Below, in pieces: positions 1 through 7,127 of a stretch of DNA of 15,416 nt. Origin of the DNA: JAFHCF01 sp048497495 (GTDB lineage: Bacteria; Pseudomonadota; Alphaproteobacteria; Rhizobiales; Ancalomicrobiaceae); the NCBI GenBank assembly GCA_048497495.1, contig JAFHCF010000183.1:1-15416 (forward strand). The letters are read 5' to 3'. The notes under the pieces were generated by a model. It saw only the letters and a list, made by a program, of their open reading frames with translations. It ran no database searches and was not told where the DNA came from. The translations under genes and the position numbers were made by a program. Positions within the stretch are counted from its first letter, which is position 1; the number at the start of each line of letters is the position of its first letter.

Positions 1-82
1 CCTTCGGGTGCGGGAGGCTTCCACCCTTCCACCCACCCCTTAAGGGGTGGGTGGAAGGGTGGAAGCCTCCCGCACCCGAAGG
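1..82. repeat. Perfect 82-bp palindrome at the window edge
   Basis: Bases 1-41 are the exact reverse complement of bases 42-82, with no spacer and no mismatch; the centre is TTAA at 40-43. The right arm is purine- and G-rich (GGGGTGGGTGGAAGGG). Because the symmetry reaches base 1, the true palindrome may be longer. It has no U-tract and no coding sequence within it. A perfect spacerless palindrome of this size is hard to maintain in bacteria, so a fold-back assembly or library artefact at a contig end is a serious alternative to a real cruciform or hairpin end. Confidence 0.9.
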
Positions 83-103
83 GGGTGGAAGATAGGGTGG
101 AAG
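50..103 (+). repeat. Four copies of GGTGGAAG
   Basis: The octamer GGTGGAAG occurs at 50-57, 58-65, 84-91 and 96-103. The first two copies lie in the right arm of the palindrome and are mirrored in its left arm; the last two lie outside it. The copies outside show that this sequence type is not solely a product of the palindrome. Function is unknown; a protein-binding iteron or simple low-complexity DNA are both possible. Confidence 0.6.
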
Positions 104-312
104 GAGCGCGGCGAAAGCAGGAAATGACGAAAGAACAGAGTTACCGACCTTCATGTATTTGAAGAATATCAAAAATAAATACCTAGAATGCGGCCGGAAG
201 AACAATCATGATCAGTCGATCGCCACAAACCATTAGAATAAAGGGGGTATATTCTCCCACCCGCCGACGTTTTGAAATCCGATCGATCGCCATGCACCCG
301 ACGCATGACGCC
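83..312. other. Non-coding stretch between palindrome and resolvase
   Basis: No credible gene is seen here. The stretch changes from GC-rich (83-120) to AT-rich (about 150-200). A short inverted repeat, AGAATA at 235-240 and TATTCT at 250-255 with a 9-nt loop, lies downstream of the resolvase stop codon. It has no clear U-tract, so it is not called a terminator. Confidence 0.5.
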
Positions 313-906
313 TCAATTTTCGAGCCCCGCCTTGATCCGCTGCACCGTGCCGACCCCGACCTTGTGCAGCGCAGCGAGTTTCCGGATGCCGACCCCTCCC
401 GCTTGCAGGTCCGAGCGGATCGCCGCCTCGGTTCGGGGCGCGATCATCGGCCGACCGAGCGTCTTCCCTTGGGCTCGCGCACGATCGAGACCGGACTTCA
501 CCCGCTCACGGATCATCGACCGCTCGAACTCGGCGAAGACGCCCATCATCTGAAACATCGCCTTGCCGCCCGGCGTCGTCGTGTCGAGCCCCTGCTGATG
601 CAGGAAGAGGTCGACGCCGAGGGCGTGAAGCTCGGAGAGGAACCCGACGAGGTCTTGCAGCGAGCGCCCGAGCCGGTCGACCGACCACGCCATGATCATG
701 TCGAAGCGGCGACGGGTGGCGTCCTTGGTCAACCGATCGAAGGCCGGCCGATCGACCCGCGCCTTGGCGCCGCTGACGCCCTCGTCGCGATAGACCTCGA
801 CGATCTCCCAGCCCATCCGTTCGGCGACGGCGCGAAGCTCGCGCTCCTGGTTCTCGGTTGTCTGGTGGTCGGTCGAAACGCGGGTGTAGAGGGCGACGCG
901 GCGCAT
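313..906 (-). CDS. Serine site-specific recombinase (resolvase/invertase family)
   Basis: A 197-aa small serine recombinase that would cut and rejoin DNA at short dyad sites through a phosphoserine link. The N-terminal catalytic domain shows YTRVSTDHQ with Arg9 and nucleophile Ser11, then DEGVSGAKA near 41-49, SVDRLGRS (Arg78, Arg81) and the long E-helix start FERSMIRERVKSGL at 127-140. Residues about 171-192 (GVGIRKLAALHKVGVGTVQ) form the C-terminal helix-turn-helix. Length fits Tn3-type resolvases and Hin-type invertases (about 180-200 aa). AGAGGAAA lies a few bases before the ATG and supports the start. No Tn3 transposase is in the window, so this may be a plasmid or island resolvase or a transposon remnant. 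Family assignment is firm; whether it resolves or inverts is not known. Confidence 0.93.
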   Translation of the reverse strand: MRRVALYTRVSTDHQTTENQERELRAVAERMGWEIVEVYRDEGVSGAKARVDRPAFDRLTKDATRRRFDMIMAWSVDRLGRSLQDLVGFLSELHALGVDLFLHQQGLDTTTPGGKAMFQMMGVFAEFERSMIRERVKSGLDRARAQGKTLGRPMIAPRTEAAIRSDLQAGGVGIRKLAALHKVGVGTVQRIKAGLEN

Positions 907-956
907 GGTGGTTTCCTCTGGTGAGGCTGATCATGCGGCGAAGGGTAGCGTCGGGT

Positions 957-984
957 TGTACGGAAATCAATTGTTTTTCGTACA
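957..984. promoter_or_regulatory. Candidate resolvase crossover site (28-bp dyad)
   Basis: A 28-bp imperfect dyad lies 51 bp upstream of the resolvase start. The left half is TGTACGGAAA (957-966) and the right half TTTTTCGTACA (974-984), so both outer ends read TGTACG inward. Site I of Tn3/gamma-delta res is also 28 bp with outer TGT/CGT-type ends. The centre dinucleotide is AT (970-971). A possible -35 (TTGATT on the minus strand) lies inside the dyad, so resolvase binding could also repress its own gene. The match was made by eye and is not experimental. Confidence 0.6.
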
Positions 985-1608
985 TCGCGGCGACCGCGAA
1001 AATCCCGAGGCTTTCGGCGGCATCGATCGACGGAATTCGAAGAGGGTTTTCCGTACACCCACAATTTGGGCGAGGCCGAGCATCCGTTCATAACGAACGC
1101 GAAATGAACCTTTCAAACGGGGAATACCGCGATGCGCCGGGGGGGGGCTGCCGGTAAGGCCAGCGATCATATTGCGCAGGAAGTAGAAGTTGGGCCTGCC
1201 GCGCTTGGGCTGCCAAAATTGGCAGGGTTGCACAGACGGCTTCCGGGGGGGACGATGGATTTATCGAGCGGACATTCAACCATCGCCACATGGATCTTGT
1301 CCTTCGCCATTTCGATATAGATGGTGCCGTAGCCGCATTTCGTTCAGTTCCGAGGAACAAATCTCGGCGTCAAATTCGACACCGCGCGCTGGTTTTCCTT
1401 ATTTCCGATCGCTATCGTTCTCTATCTAGATAAAAGCAAAGTTTTCTAGAGACGGATACTCGATCCTTGACGGATATCATTGGCAAGCGGACATGGAGTT
1501 TCCCCGGCGCTCCGAGAAACATTACAATAAGCGGCAGAGAAACACTCAAAATGCGCTTGCAAAAACGCATAGATATTCGAATGATGCCGCTGAGTTGCAG
1601 CAACACGT
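985..1608. other. Gene-poor stretch between resolvase and helicase
   Basis: Apart from the possible resolvase subsite at 1027-1057, no gene is supported. A 47-codon minus-strand frame (1167-1310) begins MAKDKIHVAMVECPLDKS and reads like protein, then crosses a run of C and turns unconvincing; it may be the remnant of a decayed gene, but no family is recognised. A short dyad, CTGCCAA (1210-1216) and TTGGCAG (1219-1225), lies inside it. From about 1380 to 1600 the DNA is AT-richer, with no ribosome binding site before any frame. Confidence 0.4.
1027..1057. promoter_or_regulatory. Candidate second resolvase-binding subsite
   Basis: TTTTCCGTACA at 1047-1057 is the reverse complement of TGTACGGAAAA, the same half-site as in the 957-984 dyad. 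A degenerate partner, TCGACGGAAT (7 of 10), lies at 1027-1036 and gives a 31-bp unit. Accessory subsites of Tn3-type res are usually 25-34 bp. The centre-to-centre distance to the first dyad, about 72 bp, is longer than in Tn3, so the layout is only suggestive. Confidence 0.4.
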
Positions 1609-3540
1609 CTATGGAACCCAGACAGCTACAGGGGCGGCGGGTGCCATGTCGGTTATGAATCGGCTCGCCTGTAATATCGCTGTTCCATAGTTGACGTAAG
1701 CTGGCGTGATACCCGCCTTCATCGCGGTGGCGAGCGGCATTTCTTGCGAGTAGGTCAGTATAAGCGTTCCAGGCTTTCCATTGGCGGGATCGGACTTAAC
1801 TCGCGTTATACCCACGAAGAAAAGCCTACGCTGTTCTTCGTTGTAATGCTGAAGTTCGAGCGGTGTCAGCGGTTTCTTCGGTGCTCTAGGCAGAAGACCA
1901 TTCACACATCCGGCGATAATCGTAACGGGTGAGCTTAAACCCTTGCTCTTATGCAAACTCATAATACGTACTTCTTGAATATCGCTCGGAATTTCCGGTT
2001 GCGTGATGGCGGCAACCAGTTCACGGACCAGCGACCGCGCATCAATTGTAGGGTCCGCCGCGATCAGTCCGATCGCAATCTCGCGTAACTCGCGTGTTTC
2101 TGCTTGTCCTGCTGGGAAAAGTGAATTGACAACCGTTGCCAAGTCGGGAAGCGCTGCGAGTGAATTTAAATGCGCAACAAGTGTGTTGAACGCGGTCACT
2201 ATCGGCCCTGTATAGGAAATTCTAAGCACCCCAGCGCTCAACTGACTGAACACTTGCCAAGGTGAAAGCCCAGTTAATTCGCAGTGATTTCGAATCCGTC
2301 GATACCCGGAAGCGTGAAAGTTATTCCCATCCTTGCCGACAAGCCAGCGTAGAGCAACCCGATCATCTTGTCTCGCGAAGAGTTTGAGTAGCGCAAACGC
2401 TCGCTGAGCTTCCTCCTTTTCCAACTCGGACTCGGTATATTCAGAGCGGGCGGGAACACCGGCAGCAAGTAGCGCATCATATATCGGCGTACCAACCGCG
2501 CGGCTTTGTGCGAGGACAAGAATGTCACCAGCTGGCGTTCCTGCCGCGATTATCTGCTGTACCCTAGTGACGACGCCCAAGACCTCTCGCTCAAGGTTCT
2601 GGAACTGGAGAATGCTCACTATACCCGGACCTTTTGCAGGGATTGAAACAAGCGGGCGTGGTACCGGGCGGTGGACATTGTGAGCAATCAAGGCGTTCGC
2701 CATGGCTACCACGCTGGTTGGGCAGCGCTGGCAATTCACTAGGCTTAGATCATCTGCACCTGGGTTCACGATCATCCAGTCGCGGATGCCATCGGGGTGG
2801 GCGTGTTTGAAGCTATAGATTGATTGGTCATCGTCGCCTACGATGCAGACGTCAGCGGCATCGGAAAGCAACTCAATGACGGCTTGCTCTGCCTTGTTGA
2901 GGTCTTGGAACTCGTCAACCAATATGTGGCTGAACTCGGCGCGTTCGGGTGCGCCAGGATTGGCAGAGAGGTAGCGGTATGCCTCTGGGATTACCTCGCC
3001 TATCAGCATGGCTTCGTGAAAGCGTAGCCATGTTAGTAGGTCGTGTTGAAACGCGGCGTCCGCTGGCGAGGGAGCATAACCTGGTGTTTGATGGTTTAGC
3101 CGTGCCCACGCCGCTTCATATGCCTGCTGAAGATCCGCTACAGCCCTCTTCCCACCGTGATCGGCCATCAGATCGCATACCATTGCTTCCGTTTCGAACT
3201 CGTTCAAAGGACGCGGGACACGACCTGTCGCCGCAAGAACATGATTCCGCGTCAACATACGTAGGGCGAGACTGTGCAAGGTTTGGGCATTCAGCGCGTT
3301 GCAGCCAGGAACCCCCATACTGACTAACTCGCGGTGTAAGTCCTGGGCTGCGACCCGCGTGAATGTCACAGGGAGAATAAGGTCGGGCGCAATCCCCGTC
3401 TCCAGCAGGCGCGCGACTCTGCGCTTCATCGCATAGGACTTGCCCGTACCGGGACCGGCCACGACACGAACACGTGGATTCGTCGTCGATGCAATGCTGT
3501 AAGCCGGTGTTCCCGGCGCCAATCCATCAAGCCAAGCCAC
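1609..3540 (-). CDS. Orphan UvrD/Rep-type superfamily 1 helicase
   Basis: A 643-aa ATP-dependent 3'-5' DNA helicase of the UvrD/Rep/PcrA type by motif. Seen in order: motif I GPGTGKS (29-35, Lys34), Ia VTFTRVAA (58-65), II VDEFQDLN (208-215), III GDDDQSIYSF (235-244), IV around Arg272, V RIMSLHKSKGLSS (525-537), VI RRLFFVGITRVK (571-582). Motif V has Ser where UvrD/Rep usually have the Glu of KGLE. It is shorter than UvrD (about 720 aa), ends soon after motif VI, and has no visible nuclease domain. It starts at GTG behind a purine-rich GGGGGCGAGAG. Its codon usage is less GC-biased than the core genes, suggesting transfer. No partner gene is adjacent, so it is not assignable to Gabija or another known defence system. 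DNA repair or island maintenance are equally possible. Confidence 0.9.
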   Translation of the reverse strand: MAWLDGLAPGTPAYSIASTTNPRVRVVAGPGTGKSYAMKRRVARLLETGIAPDLILPVTFTRVAAQDLHRELVSMGVPGCNALNAQTLHSLALRMLTRNHVLAATGRVPRPLNEFETEAMVCDLMADHGGKRAVADLQQAYEAAWARLNHQTPGYAPSPADAAFQHDLLTWLRFHEAMLIGEVIPEAYRYLSANPGAPERAEFSHILVDEFQDLNKAEQAVIELLSDAADVCIVGDDDQSIYSFKHAHPDGIRDWMIVNPGADDLSLVNCQRCPTSVVAMANALIAHNVHRPVPRPLVSIPAKGPGIVSILQFQNLEREVLGVVTRVQQIIAAGTPAGDILVLAQSRAVGTPIYDALLAAGVPARSEYTESELEKEEAQRAFALLKLFARQDDRVALRWLVGKDGNNFHASGYRRIRNHCELTGLSPWQVFSQLSAGVLRISYTGPIVTAFNTLVAHLNSLAALPDLATVVNSLFPAGQAETRELREIAIGLIAADPTIDARSLVRELVAAITQPEIPSDIQEVRIMSLHKSKGLSSPVTIIAGCVNGLLPRAPKKPLTPLELQHYNEEQRRLFFVGITRVKSDPANGKPGTLILTYSQEMPLATAMKAGITPAYVNYGTAILQASRFITDMAPAAPVAVWVP

Positions 3541-4311
3541 CCTCTCGCCCCCTAAAAAATTGAATGCTACTTCGAAGCACCCTTAAGTAGAAGAAAATGA
3601 CGGTTCGGGCAATGCCGGACGGAGGTTGAGTACCTTGCTCTCCTCTTGAGCGTCCGCTTGGGGTCGATTTCGTTGAGAAATTCGCCCGTCGACTCGTAGG
3701 GGGTACTTCAGTAGAAATTCAATTCACCTGAGCTTCGTTGAGGGAATCAGAATCCTCATGCGGTATGAATTTGAAGCAAACTTCTCCGAACGAGCTATTC
3801 TCCTGACTGGCGTGAAGCTTTTCAACAGAACCGGTCGATAGGAGACAGCAGACGCCCCGCCCGAAGCGTCGAGCGCTTCTGGCCCTCGGCGGACCAATCT
3901 CCTCCCGACCTGCCCCGGCTTCACCGGATGGGTGACGCAGCAAGGATCGACACCCCTCCCGCCTTCCGCCGATGGTGAGGTCCGCTCCAACCGCACTTTC
4001 AAAGTCTCGGATCGATCTCCCACCCATGGGGGAGGTGTCTCACACACGGGGGACAGCGGAAAGCCAACCTCGTTTCTGGCGGCCTTGTCGGAGAAGCCCC
4101 CCGGAAGGGCTCCCACCCCCGCCCCTGAGGGACATCGCCTTGCACACCGATCGGATTTTCGAGGCACCGCACCAGATGGAAACGCGCACGCGAACGGCCG
4201 CGCCAGTGCGAAACGCCGGCTTCGGTGTTGACCCGGTGTTGACCGGGACCGAAAATTGCTCGTCGCATCCGGCGGACGAATTTGTAAGTATTTGATTTCA
4301 TTGAGAAAAAC
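3541..4311. other. Long non-coding stretch between helicase and tRNA-Thr
   Basis: No credible protein gene is seen in these 771 bases. Contents are the helicase 5' region with a short inverted repeat (CTACTT 3567-3572, AAGTAG 3585-3590), a solitary IS6-type terminus (3819-3832), and a GC-rich part holding a bulged near-palindrome at 4017-4034 (CTCC..CCCATGGGGGAG). Frames open across 3719-4350 are arginine/proline-rich and one begins inside the tRNA gene. The stretch may be decayed island DNA or may hide a non-coding RNA; nothing visible decides. Confidence 0.5.
3722..3832. mobile_element. Possible solo end of an IS6-family element
   Basis: Read on the minus strand from 3832, the sequence begins GGTTCTGTTGAAAA. 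This differs at one base from GGTTCTGTTGCAAA, the terminal inverted repeat of IS257/IS431-type IS6-family elements, and it continues with AAGCTTCACGCCAGTCAG, which resembles the inner part of such ends. The left limit (3722) is arbitrary. No IS6 transposase and no second, oppositely oriented end are seen in the window, so at most this is a remnant. The family recognition is from memory of the repeat, not a search. Confidence 0.4.
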
Positions 4312-4387
4312 TGGTGCCGCGGAAGGGATTCGAACCCCCGACCCCATCATTACGAATGATGTGCTCTACCAGCTGAGCTACCGCGGC
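4312..4387 (-). tRNA. tRNA-Thr (anticodon CGT)
   Basis: The minus strand from 4387 to 4312 folds as a complete 76-nt tRNA with encoded CCA. Acceptor arms are GCCGCGG and CCGCGGC with discriminator A. The D-arm region is TAGCTCAGCTGGTAGAGCA, the anticodon arm is CATCA/TGATG with loop TTCGTAA (anticodon CGT, reading ACG), and the T arm is CGGGGGTTCGAATCCC. Threonine identity follows from the anticodon. Its 3' end faces the accessory DNA at 1-4311, the orientation expected if that DNA integrated at the tRNA 3' end. Confidence 0.96.
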
Positions 4388-4461
4388 CTGTCGGAGCGGG
4401 ATCGGGGGGTGCGGGCGCGCGCGGGGGCGGCTCGCGGGGGCGATCTCGTCGGACGGGGCAC

Positions 4462-4490
4462 CAGATAACGGCAAACCGGCACCTTGGCAA
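4462..4490 (-). promoter_or_regulatory. Candidate tRNA-Thr promoter
   Basis: On the minus strand, TTGCCA (4490-4485) is followed after exactly 17 nt by TATCTG (4467-4462). The -35 matches the consensus at 5 of 6 positions and the -10 at 3 of 6. It would give a leader of roughly 65-70 nt before the tRNA 5' end. The match was made by eye and the -10 is weak. Confidence 0.35.
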
Positions 4491-4569
4491 GCGTCGCGGC
4501 TCTTTCCCTGCCCGTCGACTTGCTCTAAATCACCCGGCGACCTCTTCCCGCCGACGAAGGATGTGACCG

Positions 4570-5973
4570 ATGGCTCCGCGCACCCTCTACGACAAGATCT
4601 GGGACGATCACGTCGTCGCCACCCAGCCCGACGGCACGTGCCTCATCTACATCGATCGTCACCTCGTCCACGAAGTGACCAGCCCGCAGGCCTTCGAGGG
4701 TCTGCGCGTCGCCGGGCGAAGCGTGCGCGCGCCGGGGAAGACGCTGCTGGTCGTCGACCACAACGTGCCGACCACCGACCGCAGCCACGGCATCGAGGAT
4801 CCGGAATCGGCGCTCCAGGTGGCGACCATCGCCAGGAACGCCGCCGAATTCGCGCTCGAGTACTACGACGAGCACGACAAGCGGCAGGGCGTCGTCCACG
4901 TCATCGGCCCCGAGCAGGGCTTCACGCTGCCCGGCACCACCATCGTCTGCGGCGACAGCCACACCTCGACCCACGGCGCCTTCGGGGCACTCGCCCACGG
5001 CATCGGCACATCGGAAGTCGAGCACGTGCTCGCCACCCAGACGCTGGTCCAGGCCAAGGCCAAGAACATGCGCGTCGTCGTCGACGGCAAGGCGCCCGAG
5101 GGCGTCGGCGCCAAGGACATCGTGCTCGCCATCATCGGCGAACTGGGCACCGCCGGCGGCACCGGCTACGTCGTCGAATACACGGGCGAGGCGATCCGCG
5201 ATCTCTCCATCGAGGGCCGCATGACGGTGTGCAACATGTCGATCGAGGCGGGCGCCCGCGCCGGCCTGATCGCGCCGGACGACAAGACCGTCGACTATTT
5301 CCGCGGCAAGCCCAAGGCGCCGACCGGCGAGACCTGGGATGCGGCGGTCGCCTATTGGAAGACGCTGTTCTCCGACGAGGACGCTCATTTCGACGCCGAG
5401 ATCCGGCTGAACGCCGCCGATCTCACCCCGATCGTCACCTGGGGCACCTCGCCGGAAGACGTCGTCTCGATCGACGGCGTGGTGCCGAACCCGGACGACA
5501 TCGCCGACGAGAACAAGCGCAGCTCCAAGTGGCGGGCGCTCGCCTACATGGATCTGAAGCCGGGCACCAAGATGACCGACATCGCCATCGACACGGTGTT
5601 CATCGGCTCCTGCACCAACGGCCGCATCGAGGACTTCCGCGCGGCGGCCGCGATCGCCAAGGGCCGCAAGGTCAAGGACGGGGTCAGGGCGCTGGCGGTG
5701 CCGGGCTCGGGCCTGGTCAAGGAGCAGGCGGAGGCCGAGGGTCTCGACAAGATCTTCCTCGAGGCCGGCTTCGAATGGCGCGAGCCGGGTTGCTCGATGT
5801 GTCTGGCCATGAACGCCGACCGGCTGTCGCCCGGCGAGCGTTCGGCCTCGACCTCGAACCGCAACTTCGAGGGCCGTCAGGGCTTCAAGGGCCGCACCCA
5901 TCTGGTCAGCCCGGCGATGGCGGCGGCGGCGGCGATCGCCGGCCATTTCGTCGACGTGCGCGAGATGGACTGA
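4570..5973 (+). CDS. leuC: 3-isopropylmalate dehydratase, large subunit
   Basis: LeuC, 467 aa, isomerises 2-isopropylmalate to 3-isopropylmalate in leucine synthesis as a heterodimer with LeuD in the cytoplasm. The [4Fe-4S] ligands are visible as Cys348 (GSCTNGR) and Cys408/Cys411 (PGCSMC). Other aconitase-family signatures are VVDHNVPTTDR near 61-71, CGDSHTSTHGAFG and the C-terminal RNFEGRQG. Length matches the family (about 465-470). GAAGGA about 9 nt before the ATG supports the start. LeuD is not adjacent, which is common in alphaproteobacteria, where leuC and leuD are often apart. The gene is preceded by the divergent tRNA-Thr. Confidence 0.98.
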   Translation: MAPRTLYDKIWDDHVVATQPDGTCLIYIDRHLVHEVTSPQAFEGLRVAGRSVRAPGKTLLVVDHNVPTTDRSHGIEDPESALQVATIARNAAEFALEYYDEHDKRQGVVHVIGPEQGFTLPGTTIVCGDSHTSTHGAFGALAHGIGTSEVEHVLATQTLVQAKAKNMRVVVDGKAPEGVGAKDIVLAIIGELGTAGGTGYVVEYTGEAIRDLSIEGRMTVCNMSIEAGARAGLIAPDDKTVDYFRGKPKAPTGETWDAAVAYWKTLFSDEDAHFDAEIRLNAADLTPIVTWGTSPEDVVSIDGVVPNPDDIADENKRSSKWRALAYMDLKPGTKMTDIAIDTVFIGSCTNGRIEDFRAAAAIAKGRKVKDGVRALAVPGSGLVKEQAEAEGLDKIFLEAGFEWREPGCSMCLAMNADRLSPGERSASTSNRNFEGRQGFKGRTHLVSPAMAAAAAIAGHFVDVREMD

Positions 5974-6006
5974 GGACGGGCGGTATCCGATCGGTGACAT
6001 GAGGAT

Positions 6007-6033
6007 GAGCCGGGGCGCGAGGGGCCCCGGCTC
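6007..6033 (+). terminator. GC-rich hairpin after leuC
   Basis: GAGCCGGGGC (6007-6016) pairs with GCCCCGGCTC (6024-6033) around a 7-nt loop, 34 bases after the leuC stop codon. The U-tract is poor (GTCTCGTTGT), so termination may be weak. A second small hairpin, ACCAC-TTC-GTGGT, follows at 6048-6060. Confidence 0.55.
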
Positions 6034-6108
6034 GTCTCGTTGTGGTCACCACTTCGTGGTCGACTGGTGGGGACGACCGGGCCTTCGCCCTCGTCGGAGG
6101 AACCGTCC

Positions 6109-7125
6109 ATGCGCGTCGCCGTGTTCTCGACCAAGCCCTACGACCAACTCTTCCTCGGCCGCGCCGCGCTCGCCGCGGGCCACGACCTGACCTACCTCGA
6201 GCCGAAACTCGACGCGTCGACGGCGCGGCTCGCCGAAGGGTTTCCGGCGGTCTGCGCCTTCGTCAACGACACCATCGACGGCGACGTGCTGGCGCGATTG
6301 GCGGCCGGCGGCACGCGGATCGTGGCGATGCGCTCGGCGGGCTACAACAACGTCGACCTCGAGGCGGCGGCGCGGCTCGGGCTCACCGTGGTGCGGGTGC
6401 CGGCCTATTCGCCCCATGCGGTCGCCGAATTCACCGTGGCGCTGCTCCTGGCGCTCGATCGGCGTATCCATCGGGCCTGGGCGCGGGTCCGGGAGAACAA
6501 TTTCGCCCTCGACGGCCTCCTCGGCCACGATCTCTTCGGCAAGACGGTCGGGGTGATCGGCACGGGGCGCATCGGCGCCCTGGTGGCCAAGTGCTTCAGG
6601 CTCGGCTTCGGCTGCGAGGTTCTGGCGCACGATCGCTTCGCGGCGGCGGAACTCGAGGCGGCGGGGATCGTCTATACGAGCGTCGAGGATCTCGTCGCCC
6701 GCTCCGACGTGATCACGCTCCATTGCCCGCTGACGCCCGAGACCCGCCACATCATCGACGCGGCGGCGATCGAGCGGGGCAAGCCCGGGTTCATCCTGAT
6801 CAACACCTCGCGTGGCGCGCTGATCGACGCCGAGGCGGTGATCGCCGGCCTCAAGTCCGGCAAGATCGGTGCCGTCGGCCTCGACGTCTACGAGCAGGAG
6901 GCCGACCTGTTCTTCGAGGATCTCTCCAACGAGATCATCCAGGACGACGTCTTCCAGCGCCTGCTGACCTTCCCCAATGTGTTGATCACCGGCCATCAGG
7001 CCTTCTTCACCGAGGAGGCGCTGACGGCGATCGCCGAGACGACGATGGCGAACCTGGCGGAAGAGGAAGCCGGGCGGGTGTCGCCGAACCGGGTGGTGGC
7101 GGAGGGGGTGCGGGGCAAGGGGTGA
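6109..7125 (+). CDS. ldhA: D-lactate dehydrogenase (D-2-hydroxyacid dehydrogenase)
   Basis: A 338-aa NAD-dependent D-2-hydroxyacid dehydrogenase that most likely reduces pyruvate to D-lactate. The Rossmann motif GTGRIG is at 151-156. The catalytic triad is Arg235 (NTSRGALID), Glu264 (GLDVYEQEADLFFE) and His296 (TGHQAFFTEEAL), the same positions I know for E. coli LdhA. The segment DLSNEIIQDDVFQRLLTFPNV is typical of LdhA and not of phosphoglycerate or glyoxylate reductases. A longer in-frame reading exists upstream, but CGGAGG eight bases before the ATG at 6109 fits this start. The gene ends two bases from the convergent mazF stop, with no terminator between them. Confidence 0.92.
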   Translation: MRVAVFSTKPYDQLFLGRAALAAGHDLTYLEPKLDASTARLAEGFPAVCAFVNDTIDGDVLARLAAGGTRIVAMRSAGYNNVDLEAAARLGLTVVRVPAYSPHAVAEFTVALLLALDRRIHRAWARVRENNFALDGLLGHDLFGKTVGVIGTGRIGALVAKCFRLGFGCEVLAHDRFAAAELEAAGIVYTSVEDLVARSDVITLHCPLTPETRHIIDAAAIERGKPGFILINTSRGALIDAEAVIAGLKSGKIGAVGLDVYEQEADLFFEDLSNEIIQDDVFQRLLTFPNVLITGHQAFFTEEALTAIAETTMANLAEEEAGRVSPNRVVAEGVRGKG

Positions 7126-7127
7126 CG

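Noticed and set aside
42..85. G-quadruplex in the right arm of the palindrome
   Set aside because: Three close G runs are present, but the fourth is more than 20 bases away, and hairpin pairing would compete.
313..906. Complete Tn3-family transposon
   Set aside because: No TnpA and no 38-bp type terminal repeats are visible near the resolvase.
208..924. 238-codon plus-strand open frame
   Set aside because: It lies opposite the resolvase, which has clear catalytic motifs, and its sequence is Arg/Asp/Leu-rich antisense composition.
1412..1606. 64-codon minus-strand frame starting just after the helicase stop
   Set aside because: It has a GTG start with no ribosome binding site and no recognisable family.
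1609..3540. Gabija defence system (GajB-like helicase)
   Set aside because: Gabija needs an adjacent GajA OLD-family nuclease; none lies on either side, and the helicase is longer than typical GajB.
3724..4350. 208-codon minus-strand frame starting MMGSGVRIPSAAP
   Set aside because: The start lies inside tRNA-Thr; this peptide is a well-known false translation of tRNA 3' halves, and no domain is seen.
4312..4387. Direct-repeat att site from the tRNA 3' end
   Set aside because: I found no second copy of the T-arm/acceptor sequence elsewhere in the window; it could lie to the left of base 1.
4525..6000. 491-codon minus-strand open frame opposite leuC
   Set aside because: It is an antisense shadow produced by high-GC codon bias; leuC has all its motifs on the plus strand.
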